A stretch of 64,000 nt of DNA from Janthinobacterium sp. GW458P (GCF_002127585.1 NZ_NEGZ01000013.1:1-64000), one strand, 5' to 3'; counted from the first letter of the stretch, positions 42,776 through 52,447 are shown. The notes: generated by a model from the letters alone, not told the origin. Numbers and translations: made by a program.

Positions 42776-44149
42776 TCAAGTCTGTTTGGCCGCCTTGCCC
42801 TTGGTGACGGCCCTGGCCGCGGCCACGCCGCTGCGCACGGCCGCCTCGATGGTGGCAGGGTAATCTTGCGTGCGGTCGTCATTGGCCGTGTAGTCGCCGG
42901 CCAGCAGCAGGCCCGGCATGCCGCTGGCATTGCCGGGACGCAGCAGATCGGGCGTGCAGGCAAAGGTGGCGCGCTTTTCCGTGATCAGCTGGGTCCAGGC
43001 GGGCCGCGCCAGCTTCGGGCGCCGCAAGACCTGCGCCAGCTGGGCCGCGATCGCCTGCGCCAGCGGCCCGTGGCCTTGCTCGGCGGCGGGGCCGGATGCG
43101 CTGATGACGACGGCCAGCAAGCCCGCCTGGTGCGCGTCGAGCTGGCCCCGGTCGAAGACGAACTGGCCCCAGTGCTGGTGCTGCGGCGCATCGACGAGCG
43201 CGTAAAACGGCAAGTCCAGGCGCACGCTGGCGTCGTACTGCAGGTAGCAGGTGCTGATGGCTTCCGGCGTGAACGCTTGCATGCGGGTAATGGCGTCGTC
43301 GAGGCGGGAGTCGCGCACGCCTTGCAGCAGCGCGGCCGCCTGCACGGACGAGGTGGCGACGATGACGGCGTCAAAGCCGTCCCCGTCATCGAGCCGCCAG
43401 CGGCCATCGGGCAATGCGTGCACGGCGCCGATCTTGGCGCCCGTGCGCACTGCGCCGCCATGCTGTTCCACGTAGCGGGCGGCCGCCTCGGGCAGCAGGG
43501 CGGACAGGTCCGTTTTCGGGATCAGCATGTCGGACGCGCGGCGGCGGCTCGCGCCCAGGCTGTCGCGCAGCACGTTGATGAAGACGCGGGCCGAGGCCCG
43601 TGCGGGCGGCGTGTTGAGCGCGGCCAGGCACAGCGGGTGCCACATCAGGCGGTTCAAGGTCTCCGTCTGGTCGAAGCGCTGCAGCAGTTCGCTGACCGTG
43701 CAATCGTGGTACAACTGCCAGCCCATCCATCGCATGGCCGTGGAAAAGCGCATCAGCGACAGCTTGTCGGCGCCTTGCAAGCCCTGGGCGCGCAGCAGGG
43801 CCCAGGCCAGGTGCAGCGGCGCGGGCAGGCGCGGCGCGATGAAATCCATGCCGTTGGAACCGGCCGGATAGCGCATCTGCAGGGGCAGCGACAGGATCAG
43901 TTCGGCCGGGTCTTGCCCTGCGAGCTTGATCAGGCGCAAGGTTTCCGTGTAGGCGCCCAGCAGGATGTGCTGGCCGTTGTCGAGTACGCTGCCTTCGCGG
44001 TCGACCCGGCGCGCCCGTCCGCCCAGGGTGCGCGCCGCCTCGTAGACGGTGACGGCATGGCCGGCGCGCGCCAGTTCCATGGCCGCCGCGCAGCCGGCCC
44101 AGCCGGCGCCGATGACGGCGCAGCGCTGCTTCACGCTACGCTCAGCCAC
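42776..44149 (-). CDS. hpnE: Hydroxysqualene dehydroxylase
   Basis: A 457-residue FAD enzyme that reduces hydroxysqualene to squalene in hopanoid synthesis. It opens with a Rossmann motif (CAVIGAGWAGCAAAMELA) and GRARRVDREG, and contains DNGQHILLGAYTETL and the C-terminal LLLAGDYTANDDRTQDYPATIEAAVRSG-type FAD motif (landmark only). The GTG start overlaps the hpnD stop over eight bases. With hpnC and hpnD it makes squalene from farnesyl diphosphate; squalene-hopene cyclase is not in the window. Confidence 0.94.
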   Translation of the reverse strand: MAERSVKQRCAVIGAGWAGCAAAMELARAGHAVTVYEAARTLGGRARRVDREGSVLDNGQHILLGAYTETLRLIKLAGQDPAELILSLPLQMRYPAGSNGMDFIAPRLPAPLHLAWALLRAQGLQGADKLSLMRFSTAMRWMGWQLYHDCTVSELLQRFDQTETLNRLMWHPLCLAALNTPPARASARVFINVLRDSLGASRRRASDMLIPKTDLSALLPEAAARYVEQHGGAVRTGAKIGAVHALPDGRWRLDDGDGFDAVIVATSSVQAAALLQGVRDSRLDDAITRMQAFTPEAISTCYLQYDASVRLDLPFYALVDAPQHQHWGQFVFDRGQLDAHQAGLLAVVISASGPAAEQGHGPLAQAIAAQLAQVLRRPKLARPAWTQLITEKRATFACTPDLLRPGNASGMPGLLLAGDYTANDDRTQDYPATIEAAVRSGVAAARAVTKGKAAKQT

Positions 44150-44975
44150 GAACCCAGGTCTTCCACGCCAGCCACAGTTTGCGGATCGGCGTGAGCGAGA
44201 TGCGCTGTTTCAGCACGTGGTAGCCGTCGCGCTCGACTTCATTGAGCAAGGTGCGGTAGATGGCGGCCATGATCAGGCCAGGGCGCTGGGCGCGGCGGTC
44301 TTCCGCCGGCAGCAGGGCGAACGCCTCGTCATAGGCTGTCTGCGCGCGCGCCACCTGGAAGCGCATGAGGTTTTCAAAGTTCTCGCTGTGGCGCGCATTG
44401 AGCAGGTCGGCCGCCGTCACATTGAACTGTTGCAATTCGCTGATCGGCAGATAGATGCGCCCCTTGCGCGCATCCTCGCCGACGTCGCGGATGATGTTGG
44501 TCAGCTGGAAGGCGTGGCCCAGCTTTTCCGCGTACAGCAGGGTTTCCGGGCGGGTCGCGCCGAAGATGCTGGCCGACAAGATACCGACCACGCTGGCCAC
44601 GTGCCAGCAATAGCGGCTCATGGCCTGGTAATCGAGGTAGCGGGTCTGGTTCAAGTCCATTTCCATGCCGTCGATGATGGCCTGCATATGCTTTTCTTCC
44701 AGTTGATACACGGCCAGGTGCGGCTCCAGTGCGCGCATCACGGGATGCGTGGGGATGCCCTCGTACATGGCCTTGACTTCCTTGCGCCACCAGACCAGCT
44801 TGGTGCGTGCCACGGCTTCGTCCGTGCATTCGTCGACCGTGTCATCGACTTCGCGGCAGAAGGCGTACAGGGCCGTGATGGCCTTGCGGCGCTCGGCCGG
44901 CAGGAACAGGAAGCTGTAGTAGAAGCTGGAGCCGCTCTGGGCGGCCTTTTGTTGGCAGTATTCGTCGGGAGACAT
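44142..44975 (-). CDS. hpnD: Presqualene diphosphate synthase
   Basis: A 277-residue trans-isoprenyl diphosphate synthase that joins two farnesyl diphosphate molecules into presqualene diphosphate. First Asp-rich motif REVDDTVDE is near residue 45, second IIRDVGEDARKG near residue 160. Further marks are SFYYSFLFLPAERRKAI and RIYLPISEL. The ATG at 44975 is used; a TTG two codons earlier is also in frame. The hpnC gene lies 46 bases upstream and hpnE overlaps the end, forming the hpnC-D-E operon. Confidence 0.95.
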   Translation of the reverse strand: MSPDEYCQQKAAQSGSSFYYSFLFLPAERRKAITALYAFCREVDDTVDECTDEAVARTKLVWWRKEVKAMYEGIPTHPVMRALEPHLAVYQLEEKHMQAIIDGMEMDLNQTRYLDYQAMSRYCWHVASVVGILSASIFGATRPETLLYAEKLGHAFQLTNIIRDVGEDARKGRIYLPISELQQFNVTAADLLNARHSENFENLMRFQVARAQTAYDEAFALLPAEDRRAQRPGLIMAAIYRTLLNEVERDGYHVLKQRISLTPIRKLWLAWKTWVRG

Positions 44976-45021
44976 AGTCAAAAGAGCAAGGGTTGCAGAT
45001 CGAAGCCGCTATTCTATCGTC

Positions 45022-45903
45022 TTACAGAGTGGCCGACGGGGGAAAAGCCGTTTTTACTTGCGTCTCTTGACGCAGGCTTTTGCGCGACATGCGCAGGGCG
45101 CGCCAGAATATGATCAGCCAGTCGCGCTTTTCCAGCTTCGGGCGGCGGCGGAACACGTCGTAATTGACGGCCTCGATGCATTCGAGGATGCGCAAGCCCC
45201 CTTGCACCACCAGGCGCAGCTCCCAGCCGATGCGCCCGCGCAAGCGCAGGGCCAGCGGCGCGCCGGACAGCATCAGGGCCCGCGTGCGCGCCACCTCGAA
45301 GCGCATCAGCGCGCTCCACTTGCCATGCGCCTCGGGCCGCTCGAAGGCGGCGGGCGAGACGGCGAAGCGGCTCAGGTCCTCCATCGGCAGGTAGATGCGT
45401 TCCTTTTGCTGGTCGATGGCAACGTCTTGCAAGAAATTAATTAATTGCAAAGCTGAACATATCGCATCGGAATCGCGTACATTCTCTTCATCGGCCGCGC
45501 CGTACAGGTGCAGCATCAGCAGCCCCACGGGGTTGGCGGAGCGGGCGCAGTAGTCGAGCAGCTCCTCGAAGCTGGCGTAGCGCGTCGTCTGCACATCCTG
45601 CTTGAAAGCGGACAACAGATCGTGGAAGGGCTTGAGCGGCAGCTGGAATCTGGCGATGACGCCCGCCAGGCGCTCGAACATGGCGGCGTTCTCTCCCGCA
45701 TGGCCTTCGCCACGGGCGATGCGTGCCAGGGCCGCCTCGTAGGCGTGCAGGGCGGCCAGGCGTTCGGCCGGCGCGGCGTCGCCTTCATCGGCCAGGTCGT
45801 CGGCGCTGCGGGCGAAGGCATAGATGGCTTCGACGGCGGGCACCAGGCGGCGCGGCAGTAAAAATGATGCTACAGGAAAATTTTCGTAATGATCTACAGG
45901 CAT
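45022..45903 (-). CDS. hpnC: Hydroxysqualene synthase
   Basis: A 293-residue squalene-synthase-fold enzyme that turns presqualene diphosphate into hydroxysqualene. Asp-rich motifs are RSADDLADEGD (about residue 35) and LQDVAIDQQKERIYLP. It begins HYENFPVASFLLPRRL, which marks the HpnC group. The ATG at 45903 has AAGAAG eleven bases upstream. A 16-base perfect palindrome lies 30 bases ahead of the start and may be its operator. First gene of the hpnC-D-E squalene operon. Confidence 0.94.
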   Translation of the reverse strand: MPVDHYENFPVASFLLPRRLVPAVEAIYAFARSADDLADEGDAAPAERLAALHAYEAALARIARGEGHAGENAAMFERLAGVIARFQLPLKPFHDLLSAFKQDVQTTRYASFEELLDYCARSANPVGLLMLHLYGAADEENVRDSDAICSALQLINFLQDVAIDQQKERIYLPMEDLSRFAVSPAAFERPEAHGKWSALMRFEVARTRALMLSGAPLALRLRGRIGWELRLVVQGGLRILECIEAVNYDVFRRRPKLEKRDWLIIFWRALRMSRKSLRQETQVKTAFPPSATL

Positions 45904-45932
45904 TGAACACGCTTCTTTAGTGTTGCAGTTTT

Positions 45933-45948
45933 TTAATCTCGAGATTAA
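45933..45948. promoter_or_regulatory. Perfect 16-base palindrome between hpnC and the RND pump genes
   Basis: TTAATCTCGAGATTAA is a perfect palindrome 30 bases ahead of hpnC and about 210 bases ahead of the divergent efflux genes. A second short dyad TGAC-N6-GTCA follows at 45948-45961. The location between divergent operons fits a repressor site. Confidence 0.5.
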
Positions 45949-46156
45949 TGACGCAAAAGTCACTAAAAACTTTTACTCGCGATTATAATTAATAACCAGA
46001 AAGTCAGTAAGGGGCCGGGAGTGCCTCCGATGACGCCACTGATATTGTCACAAATTTAAGGATATCGCGTGTAAAAAAGTTGGGCCAGCAGCATTTGGCA
46101 GGCAAAAAGTTTCTTCACGCAAAAATCCAACAGCCCGCATAGTAAAGGAAAATACC

Positions 46157-47320
46157 TTGTTTGCCCTGAAAACCCTGCGCCGCGAGACCGGCGCGCCCAC
46201 GCTTCCCGCCCTGCGCCTGATGGCTGCCGCCGCCCTTGCCATGACCCTGGCGGCCTGTTCCAAGCCGGCCGTCAAAGTCGAGGACGTGCGCCCCGTGCGC
46301 GCGATTGTGTTGTCTAGTAGTAATGTCGATGTGAATGCGGAACTGGCGGGCGAGGTCGTGCCCCGCGTGGCGTCGCAACTGGGTTTCCGCGTGGGCGGCA
46401 AGATCGTCGCGCGCAAGGTGGACGTGGGCGCCGTCGTGACCAAGGGGCAGGTGCTGATGCAGCTTGACCCCGTCGACTTGCAGCTGTCGCAGGCCCAGGC
46501 CAGGGCGTCGCTGGTCAGCGCGGAAACGAGCCGCGACCTGGCGCGCGCGGAATTGAAGCGCTACCAGGACTTGCGCGAGAAAAATTTCGTCAGCCAGGCC
46601 GTGCTTGACGGCAAGGACGCCACCTACAAGGCGGCGCAGGCGAACGTGGAAGCGGCGCAGGCCCTGTACCGGGGCCAGGCCAACCAGTCCGGCTACGCCA
46701 GCCTGCTGGCCGATGCGGACGGCGTCGTCACGCGCATCGAGGCCGAAGTGGGGCAGGTGGTGGCGCCCGGCACGCCCGTTGTCGTGGTGGCCAGGAGCGG
46801 CGAGAAGGAAGTCGTGATCGGCATTCCGGAAGACAAGGTCGAGACCTTGCGCAAGGTCAAGGACGTCACCGTGCGCCTGTGGGCCGACCCGCAGCAGGGC
46901 TTGCCGGGCAAGATACGCGAAGTGTCGCCCGTGGCCGACCCCGCCACGCGCACCTATGTGGCCAAGGTCAGCATCCCCGATGCGCCGCAGGCGCGCCTGG
47001 GCATGACGGCCGTGGTGCAGTTCGCCTCGCAATCGGCCACGCCGCAGATCAAGGTGCCCTTGACGGCCCTGTTCAATGAGAAATCGCAAAGTTCCGTGTG
47101 GGTGGTGGAAAACGGCGCCGTGAAACTGGTGCCGGTGATGGTGGGCGGCGTGGCCGGCAATGAATTGCTGCTGACCTCGGGCGTGAAACCCGGCCAGACC
47201 GTGGTCACGGCCGGCGTCAATCTGCTCAAGCCTGGCCAGAAAGTGACCATCCTCGGCGCCGAACTGGCCGCCAAGCCCGCTGTCGCCGCTGCCGCCGTCA
47301 GCGTGGGTGCCGCCAAATGA
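46157..47320 (+). CDS. RND efflux periplasmic adaptor lipoprotein
   Basis: A 387-residue membrane fusion protein. It has a lipoprotein signal with lipobox LAAC near residue 36, so the protein is anchored in the inner membrane facing the periplasm. The lipoyl/biotinyl halves appear as GFRVGGKIVARKVDVGAVVTKGQ and ADGVVTRIEAEVGQVV, with a coiled hairpin (QARASLVSAETSRDLARAELKRYQDL) between them. It links the RND pump to an outer membrane channel. I use the TTG at 46157, which has AAGGA seven bases upstream; no ATG serves. The pump gene overlaps the stop (ATGA). No outer membrane gene or TetR gene is adjacent. Confidence 0.92.
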   Translation: MFALKTLRRETGAPTLPALRLMAAAALAMTLAACSKPAVKVEDVRPVRAIVLSSSNVDVNAELAGEVVPRVASQLGFRVGGKIVARKVDVGAVVTKGQVLMQLDPVDLQLSQAQARASLVSAETSRDLARAELKRYQDLREKNFVSQAVLDGKDATYKAAQANVEAAQALYRGQANQSGYASLLADADGVVTRIEAEVGQVVAPGTPVVVVARSGEKEVVIGIPEDKVETLRKVKDVTVRLWADPQQGLPGKIREVSPVADPATRTYVAKVSIPDAPQARLGMTAVVQFASQSATPQIKVPLTALFNEKSQSSVWVVENGAVKLVPVMVGGVAGNELLLTSGVKPGQTVVTAGVNLLKPGQKVTILGAELAAKPAVAAAAVSVGAAK

Positions 47321-50300
47321 AGGGCGGTTTCAATCTGTCGCGCTGGGCGCTCGAACACATTCCGCTGACGCGCTACCTGATGGCCGTGCTGCTGATCGGC
47401 GGCATGCTCAGCTACGCCAGCCTGGGCCAGGACGAAGATCCGCCGTTTACTTTCCGCGCCATGGTGCTGCAAGCCTACTGGCCCGGCGCCACGGCCCTGC
47501 AGATGGCCGAGCAGGTGACGGACAAGCTGGAAAAGAAGCTGCAGGAAACGCCGTACATCAATGAAATCACCAGCTATTCGAAGCCGGGCGAAACCCTGAT
47601 CCTGCTGGAGCTGCGCGAATCGGCGCCGCCCAAGGAAACGGCTGCCGCCTGGTACCAGGTGCGCAAGAAGATCGGCGACATCAAGGGCACCTTGCCGGCC
47701 GGCGTCGTGGGCCCGTTCTTCAATGACGAGTTCGGCGACACCTACGGTTCCATCTTCGCCCTGTCCGGCGACGGTTTCACGTATGCGGAAATGAAGGATT
47801 ACGCGGACAAGGTGCGCCAGGAGCTGCTGGCCGTGGGCCAGGTGTCGAAAGTGGAACTGTTCGGCGTGCAGGATGAAAAGATCAATGTTATCTTTTCGCA
47901 CAAGAAGTTTGCCCAGCTGGGCATTCCTTTTGACGCCATCGTGCAGCAACTGTCCGAGCAAAACAGCATCAACGCCACGGGCGTGCTGGTGACGCCGACG
48001 GACAATCTGCAAGTGCGCGTGACGGGCGCCATGGTCACCGTCAAGGACCTGGAAAACCTGGAACTGCGCGCCAACGGCACCACTTTCCGCCTCGGCGACT
48101 TTGCCACCGTGAAACGTGAATTCGTCGATCCGCCCAAGGACAAGATGCGCTTCAACGGCAAGGAAGTGATCGGCCTGGGCGTGTCGATGGAAAAGGGCGG
48201 CAATATCATCGACATGGGCAAGGCCTTGCAGGCGACGGTGACGCGCATGAAGGGCGAATTGCCGGTCGGCATAGAATTGCAGCGCGTGTCGAACCAGCCG
48301 GAAGCCGTGTCCGCGTCCGTGGGCGAGTTCGTGCATACCCTGATCGAAGCCATCCTGATCGTGCTGGCCGTCAGCTTTGTCGCGCTGGGCTTGCACACGA
48401 AACCGTTGCGCATCGACGTGCGGCCCGGCCTGGTGGTGGCGCTGACCATCCCGCTGGTGCTGGCCGTCACCTTCCTGTGCATGCGCCTGCTCGACATCGA
48501 CTTGCACAAGATCTCGCTGGGCGCCCTGATCATCGCGCTGGGCTTGCTGGTCGATGACGCCATCATTGCCGTCGAAATGATGGTGCGCAAGATGGAAGAA
48601 GGCTACTCGCGCTTCGACGCGGCCACCTTCGCCTACACGTCGACGGCCATGCCCATGCTGACGGGCACCCTGATCACGGTGGCGGGCTTCCTGCCTATCG
48701 GCCTGGCCAAGTCGGCTGCCGGCGAATATACGTTCTCCTTGTTCTCCGTCAATGCGCTGGCCCTGATCATCTCGTGGGTGGTGGCCGTCGTCTTCACTCC
48801 TTACATCGGCTACGTCTTGCTGAAAGTCAAGCCGCACGCGCATAACGACCATGAATTGTTCGATACCCCCAACTTCCGCCGCTTCCGCCGCACCGTGGCC
48901 TGGTGCGTGGAATGGCGCAAGACGACGATCGCCGCCACCCTGGCCATCTTCGCGCTCGGTATCTATGGCTTTAACTTTATTGAAAAGCAATTCTTCCCCG
49001 ATTCCAGCCGTCCGGAACTGATGGTGGAACTGTGGTCGCCCGAAGGCACGACGTTTGCCGCGAATGAAAAGCAGGTGAAGAAATTCGAAGCTTTTGTGGG
49101 CAAGCTCGACGGCGTGGAAAGCGTCACCAGCTACGTGGGCACGGGCAGTCCCCGTTTCTACCTGCCGCTGGACCAGATCTTCCCGCAGACCAACGTGTCG
49201 CAAGTGGTGATCCTGCCGAAGAGCCTGGCGGACCGCGAACAGCTGCGCCAGAAGATCATCGACGTCTTCAAGAAGGATTTTCCGGAAGTGCGGGGCAGGG
49301 TAAAACTGTTGCCGAACGGACCGCCGGTGCCGTATCCCGTGCAATTTCGCGTCACGGGCCCGGAAGTGGCCGGCGTGCGCGCCATTGCCGACCAGGTCAA
49401 GGACCTCATGCGCGCCAATCCGAACACCCTGGGCGTCAATGATAACTGGAATGAATCGGTGAAGGTGCTGCGCCTGGACCTGGACCAGGACAAGATGCGC
49501 GCGCTGGGCGTCACCTCGAAAACCGTGATGCAGGCGGCCAATACGATACTGTCGGGCACCGTCATCGGCCAGTTCCGCGAAGACAACAAGCTGATCGATA
49601 TCCAGGTGCGCCAGCCGCTGGAGGAGCGGGCGACGATTTCCGTGCTGAACGACACGAATATCCCGACGGCAAAGGGCAAGTCCGTGCCCATCTCGCAGCT
49701 GGCCCGCGTGCATTTCGTGTGGGAGCCGGGTGTCGTCTGGCGCGACAAGCGCGAATGGGCCATTACCGTGCAGTCGGACGTGGTCGACGGCATCCAGGGC
49801 GCGACCGTGTCGACGCAGCTGGCGCCGCAGCTCGACGCCTTGCGCGCCACCATGCCGGACGGCTACCGCATCACGGTGAAAGGCGTGGCGGCCGACAGCG
49901 GCGAGGCGGAAGCGTCGATCGCGGCGAATCTGCCGCTGGCCATCTTCATTATCTTTACCTTGCTGATGCTGCAGCTGCACAGTTTCTCGCGTTCGCTGCT
50001 GGTGTTCCTTACGGGGCCGCTGGGCGTGGCGGGGGCCGCGTTTGCCTTGCTGCTGCTGCACCGTCCGCTGGGCTTCGTGGCCAATCTGGGCGTCATCGCG
50101 CTGTTCGGCATGATCATCCGCAATTCCGTGATCCTCGTCGACCAGATCGAGCAAGACATCAAGGACGGCTCCACGCCGTGGGACGCCATCATTGACTCGG
50201 CCGTGCGCCGCTGCCGTCCCATCGTGCTGACGGCCGCCGCCGCCGCGCTGGCCATGATCCCGCTGTCGCGTTCGGTCTTCTGGGGGCCGATGGCCGTCGC

Positions 50301-50427
50301 CATCATGGGCGGCCTGATCCTGGCGACGGCATTGACGTTGCTGTTCCTGCCGGCCCTGTATGCGGCCTGGTTCCGGGTCAGGAAGCCGGAGGCGGCGGCA
50401 AGGGAAGTGAGTACGCCAGCTGTGTAG
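47317..50427 (+). CDS. RND efflux transporter permease
   Basis: A 1036-residue resistance-nodulation-division pump. It has the expected twelve membrane helices, two large periplasmic loops and the RND motifs in helix 4 (GLLVDDAIIAVEMMVRKMEEG), which carries the proton-relay Asp pair. Later helices include GVIALFGMIIRNSVILVDQIEQ, whose Asn-Ser-Val and Asp-Gln pattern marks the second half. It resembles the AcrB/MexF-like family broadly, but the exact subfamily is uncertain. It overlaps the adaptor gene by four bases. Substrates unknown. Confidence 0.94.
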   Translation: MKGGFNLSRWALEHIPLTRYLMAVLLIGGMLSYASLGQDEDPPFTFRAMVLQAYWPGATALQMAEQVTDKLEKKLQETPYINEITSYSKPGETLILLELRESAPPKETAAAWYQVRKKIGDIKGTLPAGVVGPFFNDEFGDTYGSIFALSGDGFTYAEMKDYADKVRQELLAVGQVSKVELFGVQDEKINVIFSHKKFAQLGIPFDAIVQQLSEQNSINATGVLVTPTDNLQVRVTGAMVTVKDLENLELRANGTTFRLGDFATVKREFVDPPKDKMRFNGKEVIGLGVSMEKGGNIIDMGKALQATVTRMKGELPVGIELQRVSNQPEAVSASVGEFVHTLIEAILIVLAVSFVALGLHTKPLRIDVRPGLVVALTIPLVLAVTFLCMRLLDIDLHKISLGALIIALGLLVDDAIIAVEMMVRKMEEGYSRFDAATFAYTSTAMPMLTGTLITVAGFLPIGLAKSAAGEYTFSLFSVNALALIISWVVAVVFTPYIGYVLLKVKPHAHNDHELFDTPNFRRFRRTVAWCVEWRKTTIAATLAIFALGIYGFNFIEKQFFPDSSRPELMVELWSPEGTTFAANEKQVKKFEAFVGKLDGVESVTSYVGTGSPRFYLPLDQIFPQTNVSQVVILPKSLADREQLRQKIIDVFKKDFPEVRGRVKLLPNGPPVPYPVQFRVTGPEVAGVRAIADQVKDLMRANPNTLGVNDNWNESVKVLRLDLDQDKMRALGVTSKTVMQAANTILSGTVIGQFREDNKLIDIQVRQPLEERATISVLNDTNIPTAKGKSVPISQLARVHFVWEPGVVWRDKREWAITVQSDVVDGIQGATVSTQLAPQLDALRATMPDGYRITVKGVAADSGEAEASIAANLPLAIFIIFTLLMLQLHSFSRSLLVFLTGPLGVAGAAFALLLLHRPLGFVANLGVIALFGMIIRNSVILVDQIEQDIKDGSTPWDAIIDSAVRRCRPIVLTAAAAALAMIPLSRSVFWGPMAVAIMGGLILATALTLLFLPALYAAWFRVRKPEAAAREVSTPAV

Positions 50428-50483
50428 TGCCCTGGCGGGTGGCCGCATGGCGCATGCGCCGGTTCCCCCGGCCGGCGAAAATG

Positions 50484-50537
50484 CCGGGGTCGTACCCTGA
50501 GGGTGCGACCCCGGTGCTTGCTTTTGGGGTGAAAATG
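50484..50537. repeat. GGGGTCG/CGACCCC palindromic intergenic element, copy 1
   Basis: A dyad with arms CCGGGGTCG and CGACCCCGG around TACCCTGAGGGTG (50484-50514) is followed by a conserved tail ending in TTTGGGGTGAAAAT. The same arms and tail recur at 62664-62754 with an extra hairpin inside. It sits just after the RND pump gene. Confidence 0.65.
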
Positions 50538-50579
50538 CCGCCGACTGGCCGGTGGCGCTGCTCCCAGGCGCAGCAAAAA

Positions 50580-50622
50580 AAAGGCGGCATTCCTCTGGGA
50601 AATCCAGTAGAATGCCGCCTTT
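50580..50622. terminator. Long-stem bidirectional terminator
   Basis: A perfect 13-base stem (AAAGGCGGCATTC with GAATGCCGCCTTT) with a 17-base loop, flanked on the left by an A run of nine and on the right by TTTGCTTT. It can end the RND transcript and, on the minus strand, transcripts from the HExxH unit direction. Confidence 0.8.
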
Positions 50623-50740
50623 GCTTTACCGAGCGCTTGCTCCGGGCTTGCTCAATGAGTCCGCGGTAGCCAGATCGCTCCCGAGTTGTTAAAATCAGGG
50701 GTGGCAGCAAAGTGGTATGTACAAGCTGCATACAAAAGAT

Positions 50741-50823
50741 GCGGATGTGGTGGAATTGGTAGACACGCTGGTCTTAGAAGCCAGTGCTTCGGCTTGGGAG
50801 TTCGAGTCTCCCCATCCGCACCA
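50741..50823 (+). tRNA. tRNA-Leu (anticodon UAG)
   Basis: An 83-base tRNA with acceptor stem GCGGATG pairing CATCCGC, a long variable arm and an encoded 3' CCA. The anticodon loop CTTAGAA carries TAG at 50775-50777, which reads CUA (and wobble CUN) codons. The T arm GGGAG-TTCGAGT-CTCCC is normal. Confidence 0.97.
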
Positions 50824-50891
50824 ATCCGGGTTGTTCCAGCCCGGACGTGCAGCGCCATCAAGTTTTTCCTTAGTGTTCCTCAGCCCATTCC

Positions 50892-52433
50892 TCAGCCCAG
50901 CGCGCCCAGTGCGGCCAGTTGTCGGCTCGACTGTTGCACCATCTGCATGATCAGCGCCTGCGCCTGCGGGTAGCCGGCTCTTTCCATCATCGTGACATCG
51001 TATGCCAGCGGCATGAGCGCCTGCAGCACCTGTTGCCGCGCCCGCGGCCAGCCTTGCGCCGCGTCAAGGGTGCAGGGCGGCATGTCCCTGTCCAGCAGGT
51101 GCAGGGCCGCCCGCGCCTGCGCCAGTTCCTGTTGCGCCGGCAATACGGGCAGGTCGCCGCGCGGCGGCGGCTGGCGCGCCAGATAGGTGTCGAGCTTGCG
51201 GCTTTGCCGCTCATACAGGTCGAGCAGCAAATGCACGGTGGCGCCGGCGGGCCGCGGTTGCGTGTCGAGTGCGTCGAGCACGGCCAGCAGCCAGTCCGTC
51301 ATGTGCCGCCCGGCCAGCCCCAGTTCCGGCCTGCTAGTGCTGTGCAATTGCTCGCCCAGGTAGCGGGCGCGGTCGATGGCGCGCCGGCTGCCGCTCATGT
51401 GCTGGCCGATGGGGCCGTACAGGGGCGCCAGCGCCGTTTCATGCCGTTCTGCAAGCAAACACAGCAGCGCTAAATGGACGTAGACGTGAAAGGCGGCCAG
51501 TGTGCGGTGTGCATCCCAGTATTGATTGCCGTCATCATCGGGCGCATTCCACAGCGAGCAGACCCTGGCGCCGTCCGCGCGCGCGTAGCCGGGCGCCAGC
51601 AGGCTGTGGCCGTGGCGGAAGTCGTACAGTTTCTGGTGCAGCGCTTCGTGCAGCAAGTGCTCGGCCAGCCACCAGGGATTGCCGATCAGTTCCTGGTTCA
51701 GGAAGAGGCTGCCATTGACGCGAAATTGCGAACTGGACGCCTTGCCGCGCCAGACGCCCAGCTTGGGAAACAGGGCGATCAGTTGAACGTGAGAAAGTGC
51801 GCTGGCCGTCAGCCGGGGCAGCAGGGTTTCCAGCAGGCACAAGCCGCGGCGCAGCAGCGCCCGTTCATGCGGCGTGGGCGTGGCCAGCGGCGCGCCGTAA
51901 TTGACTTCCATCACAGCAAGGAAAGCGGAAGCATAAGGCGTGCCATCCTGCCAGGCATGCCATATGTACGTGTCTGCTTCGCTGCCCGCGTCGGCGTCTT
52001 TGTCGCCCATGGCGCGCCGCTTCCGCTCTTGGTGCAGGCGCGCCATGGGCGGCAGATGGGCCGTCAGCGGGCCGCCGGGCAGGCCCGCGTCCAGGTGCGC
52101 GCTGGCCGCCTGGAACAGGGCCGCGCATTGCGGCAGCGGCAAGCCGTAGTCGTCGCCCAGGTGCAGCTGGCGCATGGCGTGCTGCACGGCGCAGCGCAGC
52201 ACGGTGTCGCCGGTCAGCTGGCGTTGGCGCGCGGGCGTCGCCCCGTCGAGCCGCCGCGCCAGCTGCCGCGCCGCGGGCATGCTGGCACCCACCTTGTGCA
52301 GCCGTCGCCGGTAGGCCACGGCCAGCTGGTCGCGGATATAGACGCTGTCGCCGAAGGCGCGGTGCCGCACCAGCGCCGTTTCGACGGCGTCGAGCACGTC
52401 GGGGCCGGGCAGGGCGGCGCGCAGCGAGTGCAC
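50892..52433 (-). CDS. HExxH-type putative peptide beta-hydroxylase (RiPP-like modification enzyme)
   Basis: A 513-residue soluble protein. Its centre holds a HExxH motif (HLLHEALHQKLYDF, His262-Glu263-His266). About 50 residues later comes a third likely ligand region, NQYWDAHRTLAAFHVYVH. This arrangement, with the Arg/His that could bind a co-substrate, matches what I recall of the aKG-HExxH-type peptide beta-hydroxylases, iron/2-oxoglutarate enzymes that look like metallopeptidases. Flanking regions are helical and His-rich. Upstream, 14 bases away, is a 60-residue peptide gene that may encode the substrate. The GTG at 52433 is the first codon after that gap and lacks a strong ribosome site, so translation probably depends on coupling. 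Confidence 0.72.
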   Translation of the reverse strand: MHSLRAALPGPDVLDAVETALVRHRAFGDSVYIRDQLAVAYRRRLHKVGASMPAARQLARRLDGATPARQRQLTGDTVLRCAVQHAMRQLHLGDDYGLPLPQCAALFQAASAHLDAGLPGGPLTAHLPPMARLHQERKRRAMGDKDADAGSEADTYIWHAWQDGTPYASAFLAVMEVNYGAPLATPTPHERALLRRGLCLLETLLPRLTASALSHVQLIALFPKLGVWRGKASSSQFRVNGSLFLNQELIGNPWWLAEHLLHEALHQKLYDFRHGHSLLAPGYARADGARVCSLWNAPDDDGNQYWDAHRTLAAFHVYVHLALLCLLAERHETALAPLYGPIGQHMSGSRRAIDRARYLGEQLHSTSRPELGLAGRHMTDWLLAVLDALDTQPRPAGATVHLLLDLYERQSRKLDTYLARQPPPRGDLPVLPAQQELAQARAALHLLDRDMPPCTLDAAQGWPRARQQVLQALMPLAYDVTMMERAGYPQAQALIMQMVQQSSRQLAALGALG

Positions 52434-52447
52434 GGGCGGGCGCCGCG

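Noticed and set aside
46954-50448. 1164-residue open frame antisense to the RND pump
   Set aside because: High GC at third positions creates long antisense frames. The protein is His/Arg/Gln-rich without domains, while the plus strand encodes a clear pump.
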